Shown here piece after piece: positions 50,393 to 59,646 of a stretch of 64,000 nucleotides of DNA. Position 1 is the stretch's first letter; every line of letters begins with the position of its first letter. Source of the DNA: Hydrogenophilales bacterium. GTDB taxonomy: Bacteria; Pseudomonadota; Gammaproteobacteria; Burkholderiales; Eutrophovitaceae. Below the pieces are notes generated by a model. It was not told the origin of the DNA. It saw nothing but the letters and a program-made list of their open reading frames with translations, and did not search any database. The translations under genes were made by a program, and so were the position numbers. The DNA is taken from assembly GCA_902601765.1 (NCBI GenBank), contig CACKOO010000001.1, positions 155,839 through 219,838 of the forward strand, in the 5' to 3' direction.

Positions 50393-52924
50393 CTAAAAGC
50401 GATATAACGCTCTTAATTGAACGCTATCAGCGTTGACTTTTGTAGAGTCAGTATTGGTAGTATTAGTATCCTCTATTCGTTCATATGAAATGCCGATGAA
50501 TCCAGACTTGAAATTAAGGTCAACACCAATTTCAAAACGCCACCCGGTGGATTGTGAGTTTTTCCAACTCGTAGAAAATTCGGTAGTTGGATCTATTACG
50601 TAAGATGCTGTGATATCTGATCCAGTGCTTTTGTCCTTGCCGTATTCTACTCTGGTAAATGGACGCATTAAACCGAAACGAGATTTAACTTGGGTGTCGG
50701 TCTGCAACCCTATATGTCCTTTTTTGAGCGTAATGTGTTGAGCCCCAAATGATAGTGCTTGATTAGGACTATCACCAATTTCATCATAAGATCCGAATCT
50801 AGTATATCCGAGAGACAAATTAGCGTAGGGAGAAATCACCGTATCACCCAACTTAATTTCCTTTACTAATGTGGTCGTTTGATAGAACTGATAGCCCGTT
50901 CGTTCCCCTTTTAAAATATTGCTTCTGCTAGTTGTGCGTTGGATATCCATAATTAGCTCATTAAACCCCACAGCAGCGTCGATAAATGAATTTGCAGATT
51001 TAGACCAGCTGCCATAAAACGTAAGCCCTTGGGAATCAGTGTTGACATAACTGCCAACGCCAACATCGTTTTTCTCTTGATCAACCCTTACTGACATTCC
51101 GAACAATCGCTGATCATCTATTTTTTTATCTACACCGATTGTTATCCCATCGGTAGTAAACTCAGAACCACTCGATGTGGCCGTAGCCTCTGTCTTTCCA
51201 ATAATAACTGTTCCAGCTGACCAAATTGCCCATTTTTTCCCTAATAGATCCCCTTGTGGATTTATGGCGCCTCGCGCTAATCTATCAAGAAATCCATCTT
51301 CTATTTCCATTAAAGCTTGTATTGGGGGGTAAGAGAGGGCTTTGGTTATTTCAGGATCGGTAATCTTAAATTTAATTCCTTGATGCGATACATTCGTCGC
51401 TCTTCTGTTCCTTCTAAATTGCATCATACGACTAGCTACGGGAACTAGTGAGCCAAAAACTGCTCTGTTAGCTAATTCAGCTTGTGCTTCGACAATTCCA
51501 ATGACTACTGGGTCAGAAACAAAAGGGTCGGGCACTTCTTCCTTCGTGGTAAAGTTAAATTCTGTAGTTGTAGTTATTCCGGCGTGTGGATCACCCGTTG
51601 AGTCTTTAAATGCCCCAGAATCTAACAAAATATGGTACGCCGTGTTCTTTTCGAACCAATCACTCGGAGCAATATTAATCGTTGTAGTTCCCGAACCTGT
51701 TACCTGGGAACTCGTTATATCAATAGTCTCTAGAATCGTGCTGTCAATGGATTTGACAATGGTTAAATTTCCCGAATTAACCGTCATAGCGTTGCTAAAG
51801 TTGAAGGTAAGTAAAGTATCAACCTCAACGTTAGTGGCATCATCGGCTGGTGAGGTGCTTGATATTCCCGGCAAAGTCCGAGTTTGGAAATTCCAAGTAG
51901 TTTGATCTGAAATTCCTGCAAAGCCCTTTCCGCTACTCACACTATCAAACGCGGTGTTTTCAATCTGCACGCAATAATCTGTACTTCCCTCCAAGGCATT
52001 TGTCCACGTTGCGTTGATGGTATCTGTACCACTTCCTGTAACTTGTGAGCTAGTTACATTAATTGATTCGATTATTTCATTTGTCGATGTTTTGATTATC
52101 TTAATGACACCAGACCCAACATTAACCGCCTCGGAGAACACGATCTTCAACTTTTTTAAAACGCTTACACCAGTTGCGTTATCAGCCGGATCAAGGCTAG
52201 CTCCGGTTAAAGACGGTATGCCCAAATCGGCTTCAGTTATTCCTAAAGTCATATCTAGACCAAAGCACACAGTACCTCCCGAGGTTGGTACTTGCCATTT
52301 GGCATCTGGACTAGTTCCTGATCTGCAATTATAGGTGGACGAATCTGTTGCATCAAAGTCGGGTTTAGCGTTGCAATCGACGTATCCTACTTTATAGTCT
52401 CCAGGGATTGATAAATCCACATCGACATATTGCCAGAAATTAGATATTCCCGGGTTACCTCCAAAGGACCGACAAGTGTAGGAGGCATCTCCGTAAGCGC
52501 CAAGTGCCGCTGAGGTGTTCGTCACAAAAAAGTTGCCACCGTCGCTTGGTGCTTTCGCGATTAAATTAGAGTCTGGACAAGCGATAGTTCCGCTTGCCGT
52601 ATTACACGTGGCACTTGCTGTGGCCTCACCACTTTTACCGATTTCTCTAAATGAAAGGTAACTAGTGTTGTTATCTGGATCCGTAAGTTTGAGATATCCT
52701 TCCGATGTCCCAGCTGACCCATGATCCGACCCAATAAAAAATCTTAAAACTCCAGCCGACTGATTTCGATAGCCTACGCTGTTAGAGTGAGAAAAAGTAT
52801 TCGAGCTAAAGCTGATCAGCGATAAAAATGTTACGGCTGTCATCACAAGCCACAAATACTTATGGAACGGATTTCGAGACACTGAGTAGGTTTCGTAAAC
52901 TTTTTTGCTAATTTCTTTTCTCAA
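50393..52924 (-). CDS. Autotransporter-like protein with tandem Big_5-type domains and a C-terminal beta-barrel
   Basis: An 843-aa surface protein. It has a long N-region plus hydrophobic signal (HKYLWLVMTAVTFLSLISF, about 21-39), then a Cys-containing domain (residues 50-225). Two Ig-like modules of the Big_5 type follow (about 235-345 and 350-465); both start with a DPADNAT/SPADDAT-like motif and share TSSQVTGSGT. A linker leads to the autotransporter barrel (about 575-843), which ends in RALYRF with a terminal aromatic residue. The barrel likely spans the outer membrane with the modules outside. It diverges from the beta-propeller gene across a 242-base gap. Confidence 0.82.
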   Translation of the reverse strand: MRKEISKKVYETYSVSRNPFHKYLWLVMTAVTFLSLISFSSNTFSHSNSVGYRNQSAGVLRFFIGSDHGSAGTSEGYLKLTDPDNNTSYLSFREIGKSGEATASATCNTASGTIACPDSNLIAKAPSDGGNFFVTNTSAALGAYGDASYTCRSFGGNPGISNFWQYVDVDLSIPGDYKVGYVDCNAKPDFDATDSSTYNCRSGTSPDAKWQVPTSGGTVCFGLDMTLGITEADLGIPSLTGASLDPADNATGVSVLKKLKIVFSEAVNVGSGVIKIIKTSTNEIIESINVTSSQVTGSGTDTINATWTNALEGSTDYCVQIENTAFDSVSSGKGFAGISDQTTWNFQTRTLPGISSTSPADDATNVEVDTLLTFNFSNAMTVNSGNLTIVKSIDSTILETIDITSSQVTGSGTTTINIAPSDWFEKNTAYHILLDSGAFKDSTGDPHAGITTTTEFNFTTKEEVPDPFVSDPVVIGIVEAQAELANRAVFGSLVPVASRMMQFRRNRRATNVSHQGIKFKITDPEITKALSYPPIQALMEIEDGFLDRLARGAINPQGDLLGKKWAIWSAGTVIIGKTEATATSSGSEFTTDGITIGVDKKIDDQRLFGMSVRVDQEKNDVGVGSYVNTDSQGLTFYGSWSKSANSFIDAAVGFNELIMDIQRTTSRSNILKGERTGYQFYQTTTLVKEIKLGDTVISPYANLSLGYTRFGSYDEIGDSPNQALSFGAQHITLKKGHIGLQTDTQVKSRFGLMRPFTRVEYGKDKSTGSDITASYVIDPTTEFSTSWKNSQSTGWRFEIGVDLNFKSGFIGISYERIEDTNTTNTDSTKVNADSVQLRALYRF

Positions 52925-53166
52925 TTCTTATGACCTTGTCGATTTGGTAATCTGATTTCACAGAAAGCATTTAAAATCGCAAAATTTATACCCAAACCAA
53001 TGAAAACAAAGGACAAAATAACATATATGCAATAAATTTGCTAATTTTGTGGTAATGTAAAAAAAAAGCTAGATTTGGTATACTTAGTATGAAAGAGATA
53101 TAAGGTGTGTTTATCTGTGAGTATTTAATTGCCAACACCAATGAAATTTTTTAGAGGATGAGAGTG
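52925..53166. promoter_or_regulatory. Divergent region between autotransporter and beta-propeller genes
   Basis: AT-rich gap with an A-run at 53060-53068 and a TATACT at 53087-53092 that could be a -10 box for the propeller gene, though no clear -35 is paired with it. An AGAGG at 53153-53157 lies nine bases before the ATG at 53167. No operator seen. Confidence 0.4.
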
Positions 53167-54270
53167 ATGATTGAAGTTTTTCGTGCCCGTTTTATATTTG
53201 TAACCTTAATATTAGCAATAGGTAGTTTCTCCTGTAGTAGTCAAAATGAGGAAGTGGTACGCAATGATACCGAGAAGGCTTACGCATATGTTAGCTCACA
53301 AAAAGGGAATGTAACGGTCATTGACTTGGATACAATGGAAGTTTCGGGTGAAATTCAAGTTGGCGCTCGGGGGCCAAGGGGTATTGGTGTTACTTCAAAT
53401 GGCGAAAAGTTGATCACAGCGAATGCGGAAGATGGGGATATTTCCGTAATAAACCGCAAGACGGGTGATTTGATTCAGCGGATAGCCATTGGCGAGAACC
53501 CGGAGTTTGTTAGAGTCCGTGGGAAGGAGGTCTTCGTTTCGTTTGAACCCGCAGCGCTAGGAGGACCACCTCCAGCTCCTGGTTCAGAGGAGGCTGAAGC
53601 TTTAGCGCAAACTAGAGAAGAAGACGAGGAAGAGCCGGCCAAAATAGCAGTTGTGGATTTAGATAAAGGAGAGTTGGTACAAGCCATAACTGGGGGAATG
53701 GAAACAGAGGGTATTGAGTTCTCAGCTGATGGAACAAAAATACTAGTTACAAATGAAGCTGATGAAAATATTACGGTTCACGACATAGCCTCGGGAAATT
53801 TAGTAAAGAAAATCAGTACACAAGCCTACGGAAATAGACCTCGCGGAATAAAATCCGCCCCGACGGGAGACTATTACGTAGGTAGCCTGGAGTTTGGAGA
53901 TAAATTGGTGATTATTGACTCTGATTTTAATCTTGAAAAAGTTGTAAGTACTGGAAAAGTTCCCTATGGACTGGCATTTGACCGTGAAGGTAAGCGGCTA
54001 TTTGTAGCTTTGAAGCAAGATGAGGCGCTAGAAGTTTTTGATACAACTTCCTGGAAATCCATCAAGAAAATTCCTACCGGTAAGCGGTGTTGGCATTTCA
54101 CGTTTACTCCCGATGAATCTCATATATTGGTAGCCTGCGGTAGATCGGATGAGGTAGTAGTTATTGATGCTATAAAATTGGAAAAATTAAAATCCATTCC
54201 CGTTCCGAATATGCCGTGGGGGATTATTACTTACCCGAAGGCTATCGGTAGCTTAGATATTCCCGGATAA
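53167..54270 (+). CDS. YVTN-type beta-propeller lipoprotein
   Basis: A 367-aa predicted lipoprotein: signal ILAIGSFSC with the modified cysteine at about residue 22. Then come propeller blades with repeats such as GNVTVIDLDTMEV, GDISVINRKTGD, KLVIIDSDFNL and DEVVVIDAIKLEK. An acidic Pro-rich insert (GGPPPAPGSEEAEAL, about residues 137-165) interrupts one blade. Such proteins are found in PQQ-linked and other redox clusters, but no PQQ enzyme is seen here. The start at 53167 fits the ribosome site better than the ATG at 53158. Confidence 0.83.
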   Translation: MIEVFRARFIFVTLILAIGSFSCSSQNEEVVRNDTEKAYAYVSSQKGNVTVIDLDTMEVSGEIQVGARGPRGIGVTSNGEKLITANAEDGDISVINRKTGDLIQRIAIGENPEFVRVRGKEVFVSFEPAALGGPPPAPGSEEAEALAQTREEDEEEPAKIAVVDLDKGELVQAITGGMETEGIEFSADGTKILVTNEADENITVHDIASGNLVKKISTQAYGNRPRGIKSAPTGDYYVGSLEFGDKLVIIDSDFNLEKVVSTGKVPYGLAFDREGKRLFVALKQDEALEVFDTTSWKSIKKIPTGKRCWHFTFTPDESHILVACGRSDEVVVIDAIKLEKLKSIPVPNMPWGIITYPKAIGSLDIPG

Positions 54271-54319
54271 AAAAACATGTGAAGAATTATTTTACTCCCC
54301 CCCAAAGGACCAGCAGAGG

Positions 54320-54964
54320 TTAGAATTTGCCAAATCGCAAATAGGCCTCTTGGGGATCGATGCCATCCATTATGGCATCTCTAACTTTATTTTCTGCACT
54401 TATTACGACCTCAGTTTTCTCGATGGTTTTTTGAATCAGATGCTTCGGTATAATCACCACACCGTCCCGATCGCCCAAAAGATAATCCCCACAATGAATT
54501 AGCACCTCTCCTATTTGAATTGGATTTCCCAATTCTTTAGGAATCCATCGGCCAACCACATCCGCAGGAGTGGTAAAACTGCAGAATACAGGAAATTGCA
54601 GATTCACAATAAAATCCGTGTCTCTGCAACCACCGTCTACAACGTATCCTCGGACATTTTTCTTTTTTAAGGTTTCTGCAGATAACTCTCCCATGAGTGC
54701 TACATCTTTTGTATTTGGTTGGCATACCAAAACTTTATTCTCCGGAGCTTTTGACAGCAAACCCGTCCACTCAATTAAGGTTTGATGGTTATCTAAATTA
54801 TTTTCAATTTCACCACTTACGGTAAAAATTTCCCCACTAAGCTTTAGCGCTGGATCTAAAGAGTTTATGGAACTAGGTAAAATAAAATTTTTTTGTTCCA
54901 TTTCTCTCAGCACATCGTGAACCGCGCCTGTGTATAAATTTGATAGTCTTTCGTCCAGTGTCAT
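54320..54964 (-). CDS. RraA-like family protein (aldolase/RNase E inhibitor fold)
   Basis: A 214-aa protein of the RraA/HMG aldolase fold. Motifs are GAVHDVLREMEQ near the N-terminus, VRGYVVDGGCRDT, and LLGDRDGVVIIPKHL, which holds the metal-binding and catalytic-type Arg-Asp residues of HMG/CHA aldolases. True RraA proteins inhibit RNase E and are near 160 aa; this longer form and its catabolic neighbours favour an aldolase. It ends the minus-strand group with ADH, SDR and cox genes. Confidence 0.82.
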   Translation of the reverse strand: MTLDERLSNLYTGAVHDVLREMEQKNFILPSSINSLDPALKLSGEIFTVSGEIENNLDNHQTLIEWTGLLSKAPENKVLVCQPNTKDVALMGELSAETLKKKNVRGYVVDGGCRDTDFIVNLQFPVFCSFTTPADVVGRWIPKELGNPIQIGEVLIHCGDYLLGDRDGVVIIPKHLIQKTIEKTEVVISAENKVRDAIMDGIDPQEAYLRFGKF

Positions 54965-54976
54965 GGGTTTTCAGTA

Positions 54977-56101
54977 TTAGAACATTATAAGTTGGCGCAC
55001 AGTTTTTCCCGATGCTAATTTGTCAAAACCTTCATTAATTTCTCCTAGTTCTAAATGGTCGCTCAGGAGTTTATTCACTGGAAGCACCCCTTTTCTATAC
55101 AAATCAATATAGCGTGGCATGTCTCTTGGTGGAACGCAGGACCCCATGTAGCTGCCTTTGACCGTTCGTTCTTCGGCTGTGAGGTTGGTGTGTTGTAACT
55201 CCCAACGTTTATCGGGATGCGGTAGTCCAGCAGTGACGGTAGTACCGCCTGCCCGGGTCACTCGGTAGGCAATGTCCATTGCTTCGACGGATCCGGCCAT
55301 TTCGAAGGCAAAATCCACGCCACCGTTTGTCATCGATTTAATTTTATCGACACAGTTTTTATCCATGGCATTCACTGTTGCGGTAGCTCCAAGCTCTGTC
55401 GCGATGGTTAATTTATCATCATTTACATCGATTGCTATCAGATCAGATGCCCCGGCTACTCTGGCACCCAAAAGTGCATTGAGTCCCACCCCGCCTAAGC
55501 CCACGACAGCAGCTTTCGCTCCAGGAAAAACTTTTCCTGTGTTTAATGCCGCTCCTACGCCTGTTAAGACGGCACAGCCAAAAAGAGCAGCTTCATCAAA
55601 AGGTAATTTTTTGTCAATCTTTACTAAGGAGCCTCTGTTGACAACGCAATACTCAGCAAAAGCAGAAACGCCTACGTGGTGATAAACATTTTGGCCATTT
55701 TGGCTAAGCCGAATTCCGCCGCCAAGGAGAGTTCCCCCGGCATTTGCTGTTTGACCCGGCTTACAGCGACCCGGGTGGCCCTCTTTACATGAGATACATT
55801 CGCCACAACTAGGAGCGAACACAAGAACAACATGGTCACCTGATGACAGGTCATCAACTCCCCGGCCAGAGTCAACAACGATCCCTGCTGCTTCGTGCCC
55901 AAGGACCATGGGCATTTGTCGTGGACGGTTTCCGTTGATAGTAGAAAGGTCAGAATGGCACAAACCTGCTGCTTTTATTTGTACCAAGACTTCTTGGTTT
56001 CCCGGCTCTGAAAGTTCCACCTCTTCAATTTTTAATGGCTTACTCTCCGCATAAGGGCGCTTAAGTCCCATTTCCCTGATTACAGCAGCTTGAAATTTCA
56101 T
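54977..56101 (-). CDS. Zinc-dependent alcohol dehydrogenase (MDR family)
   Basis: A 374-aa MDR enzyme. The catalytic zinc ligands are in AGLCHSDL and GHEAAGIVV. The structural zinc cysteines are in SCGECISCKEGHPGRC. The NAD motif is VVGLGGVGLNALLG with a following Asp (AIDVNDDK), indicating NAD rather than NADP. It resembles class III-like/aryl alcohol dehydrogenases. It precedes the RraA-like gene by 12 bases in the same direction; substrate not determined. Confidence 0.9.
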   Translation of the reverse strand: MKFQAAVIREMGLKRPYAESKPLKIEEVELSEPGNQEVLVQIKAAGLCHSDLSTINGNRPRQMPMVLGHEAAGIVVDSGRGVDDLSSGDHVVLVFAPSCGECISCKEGHPGRCKPGQTANAGGTLLGGGIRLSQNGQNVYHHVGVSAFAEYCVVNRGSLVKIDKKLPFDEAALFGCAVLTGVGAALNTGKVFPGAKAAVVGLGGVGLNALLGARVAGASDLIAIDVNDDKLTIATELGATATVNAMDKNCVDKIKSMTNGGVDFAFEMAGSVEAMDIAYRVTRAGGTTVTAGLPHPDKRWELQHTNLTAEERTVKGSYMGSCVPPRDMPRYIDLYRKGVLPVNKLLSDHLELGEINEGFDKLASGKTVRQLIMF

Positions 56102-56134
56102 GGTTGCCTTCCTTTTTCCAGTAACGTAATTTAG

Positions 56135-56884
56135 TTAATATGTTGCTCGTCCTCCCGATAGATCAAAAACGCCACCTGTTGTGAATGAGCACTCGTCGGA
56201 ACACAGCCAGCAGACCATAGCTGCTATTTCTTCCACCAAACCGAATCTTCCTATGGGTATTTTTGCTAGCATGTAGTCTATGTGGTTTTGCGATACTTGG
56301 TCAAAAATAGGAGTTTTTACCGCCGCCGGAGTAACGCAGTTAGCTGTAATTCCCTTCTTAGCAAGTTCTTTGCCAATGGACTTAGTCAAAGCTATTACCG
56401 CTGCTTTGGAGGAAGAGTAGGCTGATGCTGTTGGGTTTCCCTCTTTACCGGCTATTGAGGCGATATTGACAATACGACCGTAAGCATTACTCTCCATGTG
56501 TGGAATTAATGTGCGGCAGGCATAAAACGTACCATTAAGGTTTACGTCATGGACTTTTAACCATTCCTCTACGCGATAATTTGCAACAACTTCATTTTCT
56601 CCAGCAATACCTGCTGAATTCACCAGTACATCAATTTTTGGAAATATATTTTTCGTCGATTCAAAAGCAGTTTCGATATCGCCGAGGCTAGTGATATCTA
56701 CTGTCTCGGTATGGATGTTACAGTCTGGCAAACTTTTTGCGATTCCCGCCATAGCAATTTCATTCATATCCCATATGGCTACTTTTGCCCCAGATTGAGC
56801 TAATCGCTTAACGATAGCGAGTCCTATTCCTGAGGCTCCGCCAGTTACAATGGCAGCCCTGTTGTTCATATCCAGGTCGTTCAT
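56135..56884 (-). CDS. Short-chain dehydrogenase/reductase (FabG-like)
   Basis: Classical SDR of 249 aa with TGGASGIG (about 15-22), NSAG, catalytic serine in NIASIAGKEG, and YSSSK in ASAYSSSKAAV. The C-terminus GGVFDLSGGRATY is intact. A strong AGGAGG lies seven bases before the ATG. It is upstream of the alcohol dehydrogenase on the same strand, so both may act in one oxidation path. It follows coxG after about 100 bases. Confidence 0.9.
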   Translation of the reverse strand: MNDLDMNNRAAIVTGGASGIGLAIVKRLAQSGAKVAIWDMNEIAMAGIAKSLPDCNIHTETVDITSLGDIETAFESTKNIFPKIDVLVNSAGIAGENEVVANYRVEEWLKVHDVNLNGTFYACRTLIPHMESNAYGRIVNIASIAGKEGNPTASAYSSSKAAVIALTKSIGKELAKKGITANCVTPAAVKTPIFDQVSQNHIDYMLAKIPIGRFGLVEEIAAMVCWLCSDECSFTTGGVFDLSGGRATY

Positions 56885-56983
56885 AGTGTCCTCCTATCTA
56901 ATTGGCAAACCCAAAAAAAACATTTTTATTTTTAATTGACTTTTATGTTTTGACTTTTTAAAATTTTTCATTCGATTTGATTA

Positions 56984-57547
56984 TTAAACAATTACCATAT
57001 ATAGCAATACCAATGCTGACGTTGTGAGTGCCAACAGTAACCAACGAGGGGTGCTCGTGCTTTTTAAATTTGCATCAACATTCTCTTTTTCGGTATCTAA
57101 AGGTACTTTTTTACTAATTTTTTTATTAAATGTAATGAAAAAATCTGACGCCATTTTTTTTGCAACTCCATCTATTAATCGAGCGCCGACTTGAGCTAAT
57201 TTCCCGCCGACAGTTGCATTCGCACTGTAATTTAACAATGTGCCATCCTCGTTATCGATAAGCTTTACCGTTGCCTCGCCTTTACCAAACCCTGCCACCC
57301 CACCAGAGCCGTTAAAGCTTATGGTGTAGGAATTCGGGGGATCTAAATTATTCAGATTTAATTTCCCATTAAATTTAGCTTTAACTGGCCCCACAGCTGC
57401 TACCATTGTCACCTTAAATTCAGTGGAATTAGTTTTTTCAATTTTAGAACACCCAGATATACACTCCTTGAGTATCTCCGGATCATTTAATGCATCCCAC
57501 ACTTCAGTTTTGGGGGACTGAATTAGCTCTTCTCCTTCTAACTGCAT
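56984..57547 (-). CDS. coxG: CoxG-like SRPBCC protein
   Basis: START/SRPBCC fold protein that in carboxydotrophs helps recruit CO dehydrogenase to the membrane. The 187-aa protein opens MQLEGEELIQSPKTEVWDALND, has CISGCSKIEK, GPVKAKFNGKLNL and LAQVGARLIDGVAKKMA. A C-terminal hydrophobic anchor sits at about residues 168-186 (LLLALTTSALVLLYMVIV). It follows coxE after nine bases in the cox order D-E-G. Confidence 0.88.
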   Translation of the reverse strand: MQLEGEELIQSPKTEVWDALNDPEILKECISGCSKIEKTNSTEFKVTMVAAVGPVKAKFNGKLNLNNLDPPNSYTISFNGSGGVAGFGKGEATVKLIDNEDGTLLNYSANATVGGKLAQVGARLIDGVAKKMASDFFITFNKKISKKVPLDTEKENVDANLKSTSTPRWLLLALTTSALVLLYMVIV

Positions 57548-57556
57548 ACTTAATCC

Positions 57557-58726
57557 TCAGTTAATTTTGTTCGCTGCAAATACTTCCGATAGATGTTTTA
57601 AGCTGTCAAGGTTGTGCACTGGTAAAAACAGATCAGCATATGGTCGAATTATGCTTGCACCAGAGGAAATTGGTCTAAATTTAGTATATCGTAATAGTGG
57701 ATTAAGCCAAATAATTTTTTTACAGGATTTACGTAATCTCTCCATAGGCTTTTTGAGATTTTTACCCGCATCGCTATCAAGCCCGTCACTGATTAATATC
57801 ACCACTCCGTTTTGCGTCAATACTCGCCGTGACCACTCAAAATTAAATTGTTTGATAGCTGATCCTATGCGTGTTCCTGCACCCCAATCGATCCTTAAGT
57901 TACTCACATGGTCCAACGCGGTGTTGATGTCCCTTTGTCTCAATTCGCGCGTTACGTTAGTTAGTTGAGTTCCAAATAAAAAAGTCGACACCTGTTCCTG
58001 TTTGTGGGTAATGGAATGTAGGAAATGTAGAAGAATTTTGGAGTAATTTTTCATAGATCCTGAAATATCGCATAACAAAATAATTGATGGCTGGATAGTT
58101 TTCCTTGAAATACGGTACCAGTGCAATGGTTGTCCATTTGTCCTCAGGCTTTTCTTTATAGTGCTTCTTAAGTCAATGCCTTTCCCAAGGCGGTTTGGTT
58201 CCCATCGACGAGTTCTTATTGGTCTAATTGGTAGACTTATACTGGAAACTAACTTACGGGCAATGGTTATCTCCTCTGGAGACATCCTGTTGAAGTCTTT
58301 TTGATTAATGGACGCTGTTGTGGAGGCTAGGAGTGGCGTATTAGAAGTGTTAATTGCCTGTCTTTGCTGAGACTGCTTAGAATCTGGGGTAGTCGATAAA
58401 GACGGGTAACTGTTATCATTGGTTGGTTCTTCTTTCTCGAGAAAATCATTTTCTTTTTTTCCTGATTTGCCAAAATCCAAGTTGGCATTTACCTCAGACC
58501 AGAATAATTGGAATACCCTTTCAAATATTTTCATGTGGTCTTTTTTGTTAATCAGCACCGTGGCCAGCGACCAGTAAAAATCATCATAAGAGTATAGTGA
58601 TGTTAGGTCAATTGCCCTTACCGCATCGATAGATCGGTCAATTCCTATAGGAACCCCCGCTTCCCGAAGCAGGGAGCATAAAAAGATTATATTTTTTGTT
58701 AAAATGTCAGGTTTTTCAATAAACAT
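57557..58726 (-). CDS. coxE: CoxE-like VWA-domain protein
   Basis: von Willebrand A-domain protein that works with the CoxD AAA+ ATPase in maturing the Mo-Cu site of CO dehydrogenase. The 389-aa protein has a C-terminal VWA domain with the MIDAS motif DISGSMKN near residue 217. A second metal region is GAGTRIGSAI, and a long variable linker (about 95-165) is rich in S, T, N and Q. The ATG at 58726 is preferred over a TTG one codon earlier. It follows coxD after 28 bases. Confidence 0.88.
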   Translation of the reverse strand: MFIEKPDILTKNIIFLCSLLREAGVPIGIDRSIDAVRAIDLTSLYSYDDFYWSLATVLINKKDHMKIFERVFQLFWSEVNANLDFGKSGKKENDFLEKEEPTNDNSYPSLSTTPDSKQSQQRQAINTSNTPLLASTTASINQKDFNRMSPEEITIARKLVSSISLPIRPIRTRRWEPNRLGKGIDLRSTIKKSLRTNGQPLHWYRISRKTIQPSIILLCDISGSMKNYSKILLHFLHSITHKQEQVSTFLFGTQLTNVTRELRQRDINTALDHVSNLRIDWGAGTRIGSAIKQFNFEWSRRVLTQNGVVILISDGLDSDAGKNLKKPMERLRKSCKKIIWLNPLLRYTKFRPISSGASIIRPYADLFLPVHNLDSLKHLSEVFAANKIN

Positions 58727-58754
58727 CAAAATTATTTTTAATATGTATCATTTT

Positions 58755-59621
58755 TCAGGTATCCATCCCTGATATTTTTTCAATATCGTCCTGATACTTA
58801 AGAAGAACACCTAGAGTGCTTGCAATAGTTTCTTGGGATAGCTCTGTCTTATTTAGCACTTGAAGAGCCTTAGCCCAATCAAGAGTTTCAGCGGTTCCAG
58901 GTTTTTTGAATAAATCTTTTTTTCTCAAAGCCTGCACGTGATCAACGATCTGCTTTGCAAGTTTTGTACTTACTTTCCCAATTTTTCTTTTTAGAATCTC
59001 CAGTTCTTGATTAATGTTTGGATAGCCTACCCAATGATAAAGACATCTTCTTTTAACAGCGTCATGAATTTCCCTTGTTCGATTAGAGGTAATAATTACT
59101 ACAGGCGGGTCTTGTGCTTTGACAGTTCCTAATTCAGGAATAGTGATTTGAAATTCGGAGAGAATTTCTAAAAGAAACGCTTCGAAGGGTTCGTCTGACC
59201 TATCAAGTTCGTCTATTAGTAGTACCGGCGGTTTTCCTGAACCCGTTAGTTCCAAAGATTTGAGCAATGGTCTTTTAATAAGAAACTTGGTACTGAAAAT
59301 TTCTTTTTCAATAGCTTCTTTATCAACCTGACCGCTTGCTTCTGAAAGTCTAATTTCGAGAATTTGTTTAGCGTAGTTCCACTCATACGCAGCGGTAGAT
59401 AAGTCTAGTCCTTCGTAGCATTGCAACCGTATTAATTTTGTATCTAAAGTTTCCGCTAATACTTTTGCTATTTCAGTCTTCCCAACCCCAGCTTCTCCCT
59501 CCAAGAATAGCGGCCGTTTCATTTTGAGGGCTAGAAATACGGCGGTTGCTAGCGACCGGTCAGCCACATAGTTTTTTTCCTGCAAACAATCAATTGTAGC
59601 GTCAATAGTACTTGGTATCAT
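58755..59621 (-). CDS. coxD: CoxD-like MoxR-family AAA+ ATPase
   Basis: AAA+ chaperone-type ATPase for metallo-cofactor insertion. The 288-aa protein has Walker A GEAGVGKTE (about 41-49), Walker B VLLIDELDRSDEPFE, sensor 1 in VIITSNRTRE and the arginine in VKRRCLYHW. MoxR-VWA pairs are standard; together with coxE and coxG this is the CoxDEG maturation set. The structural subunit genes coxM and coxS are 3.5 kb upstream, separated by other genes. Confidence 0.9.
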   Translation of the reverse strand: MIPSTIDATIDCLQEKNYVADRSLATAVFLALKMKRPLFLEGEAGVGKTEIAKVLAETLDTKLIRLQCYEGLDLSTAAYEWNYAKQILEIRLSEASGQVDKEAIEKEIFSTKFLIKRPLLKSLELTGSGKPPVLLIDELDRSDEPFEAFLLEILSEFQITIPELGTVKAQDPPVVIITSNRTREIHDAVKRRCLYHWVGYPNINQELEILKRKIGKVSTKLAKQIVDHVQALRKKDLFKKPGTAETLDWAKALQVLNKTELSQETIASTLGVLLKYQDDIEKISGMDT

Positions 59622-59646
59622 TTTTTTCTCGCTAACATTAAAAAAA

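Noticed and set aside
54320..54964. RNase E inhibitor RraA proper
   Set aside because: The protein is about 50 residues longer than RraA, sits among catabolic genes and keeps the aldolase-type DRDG motif, so only a family-level name is given.
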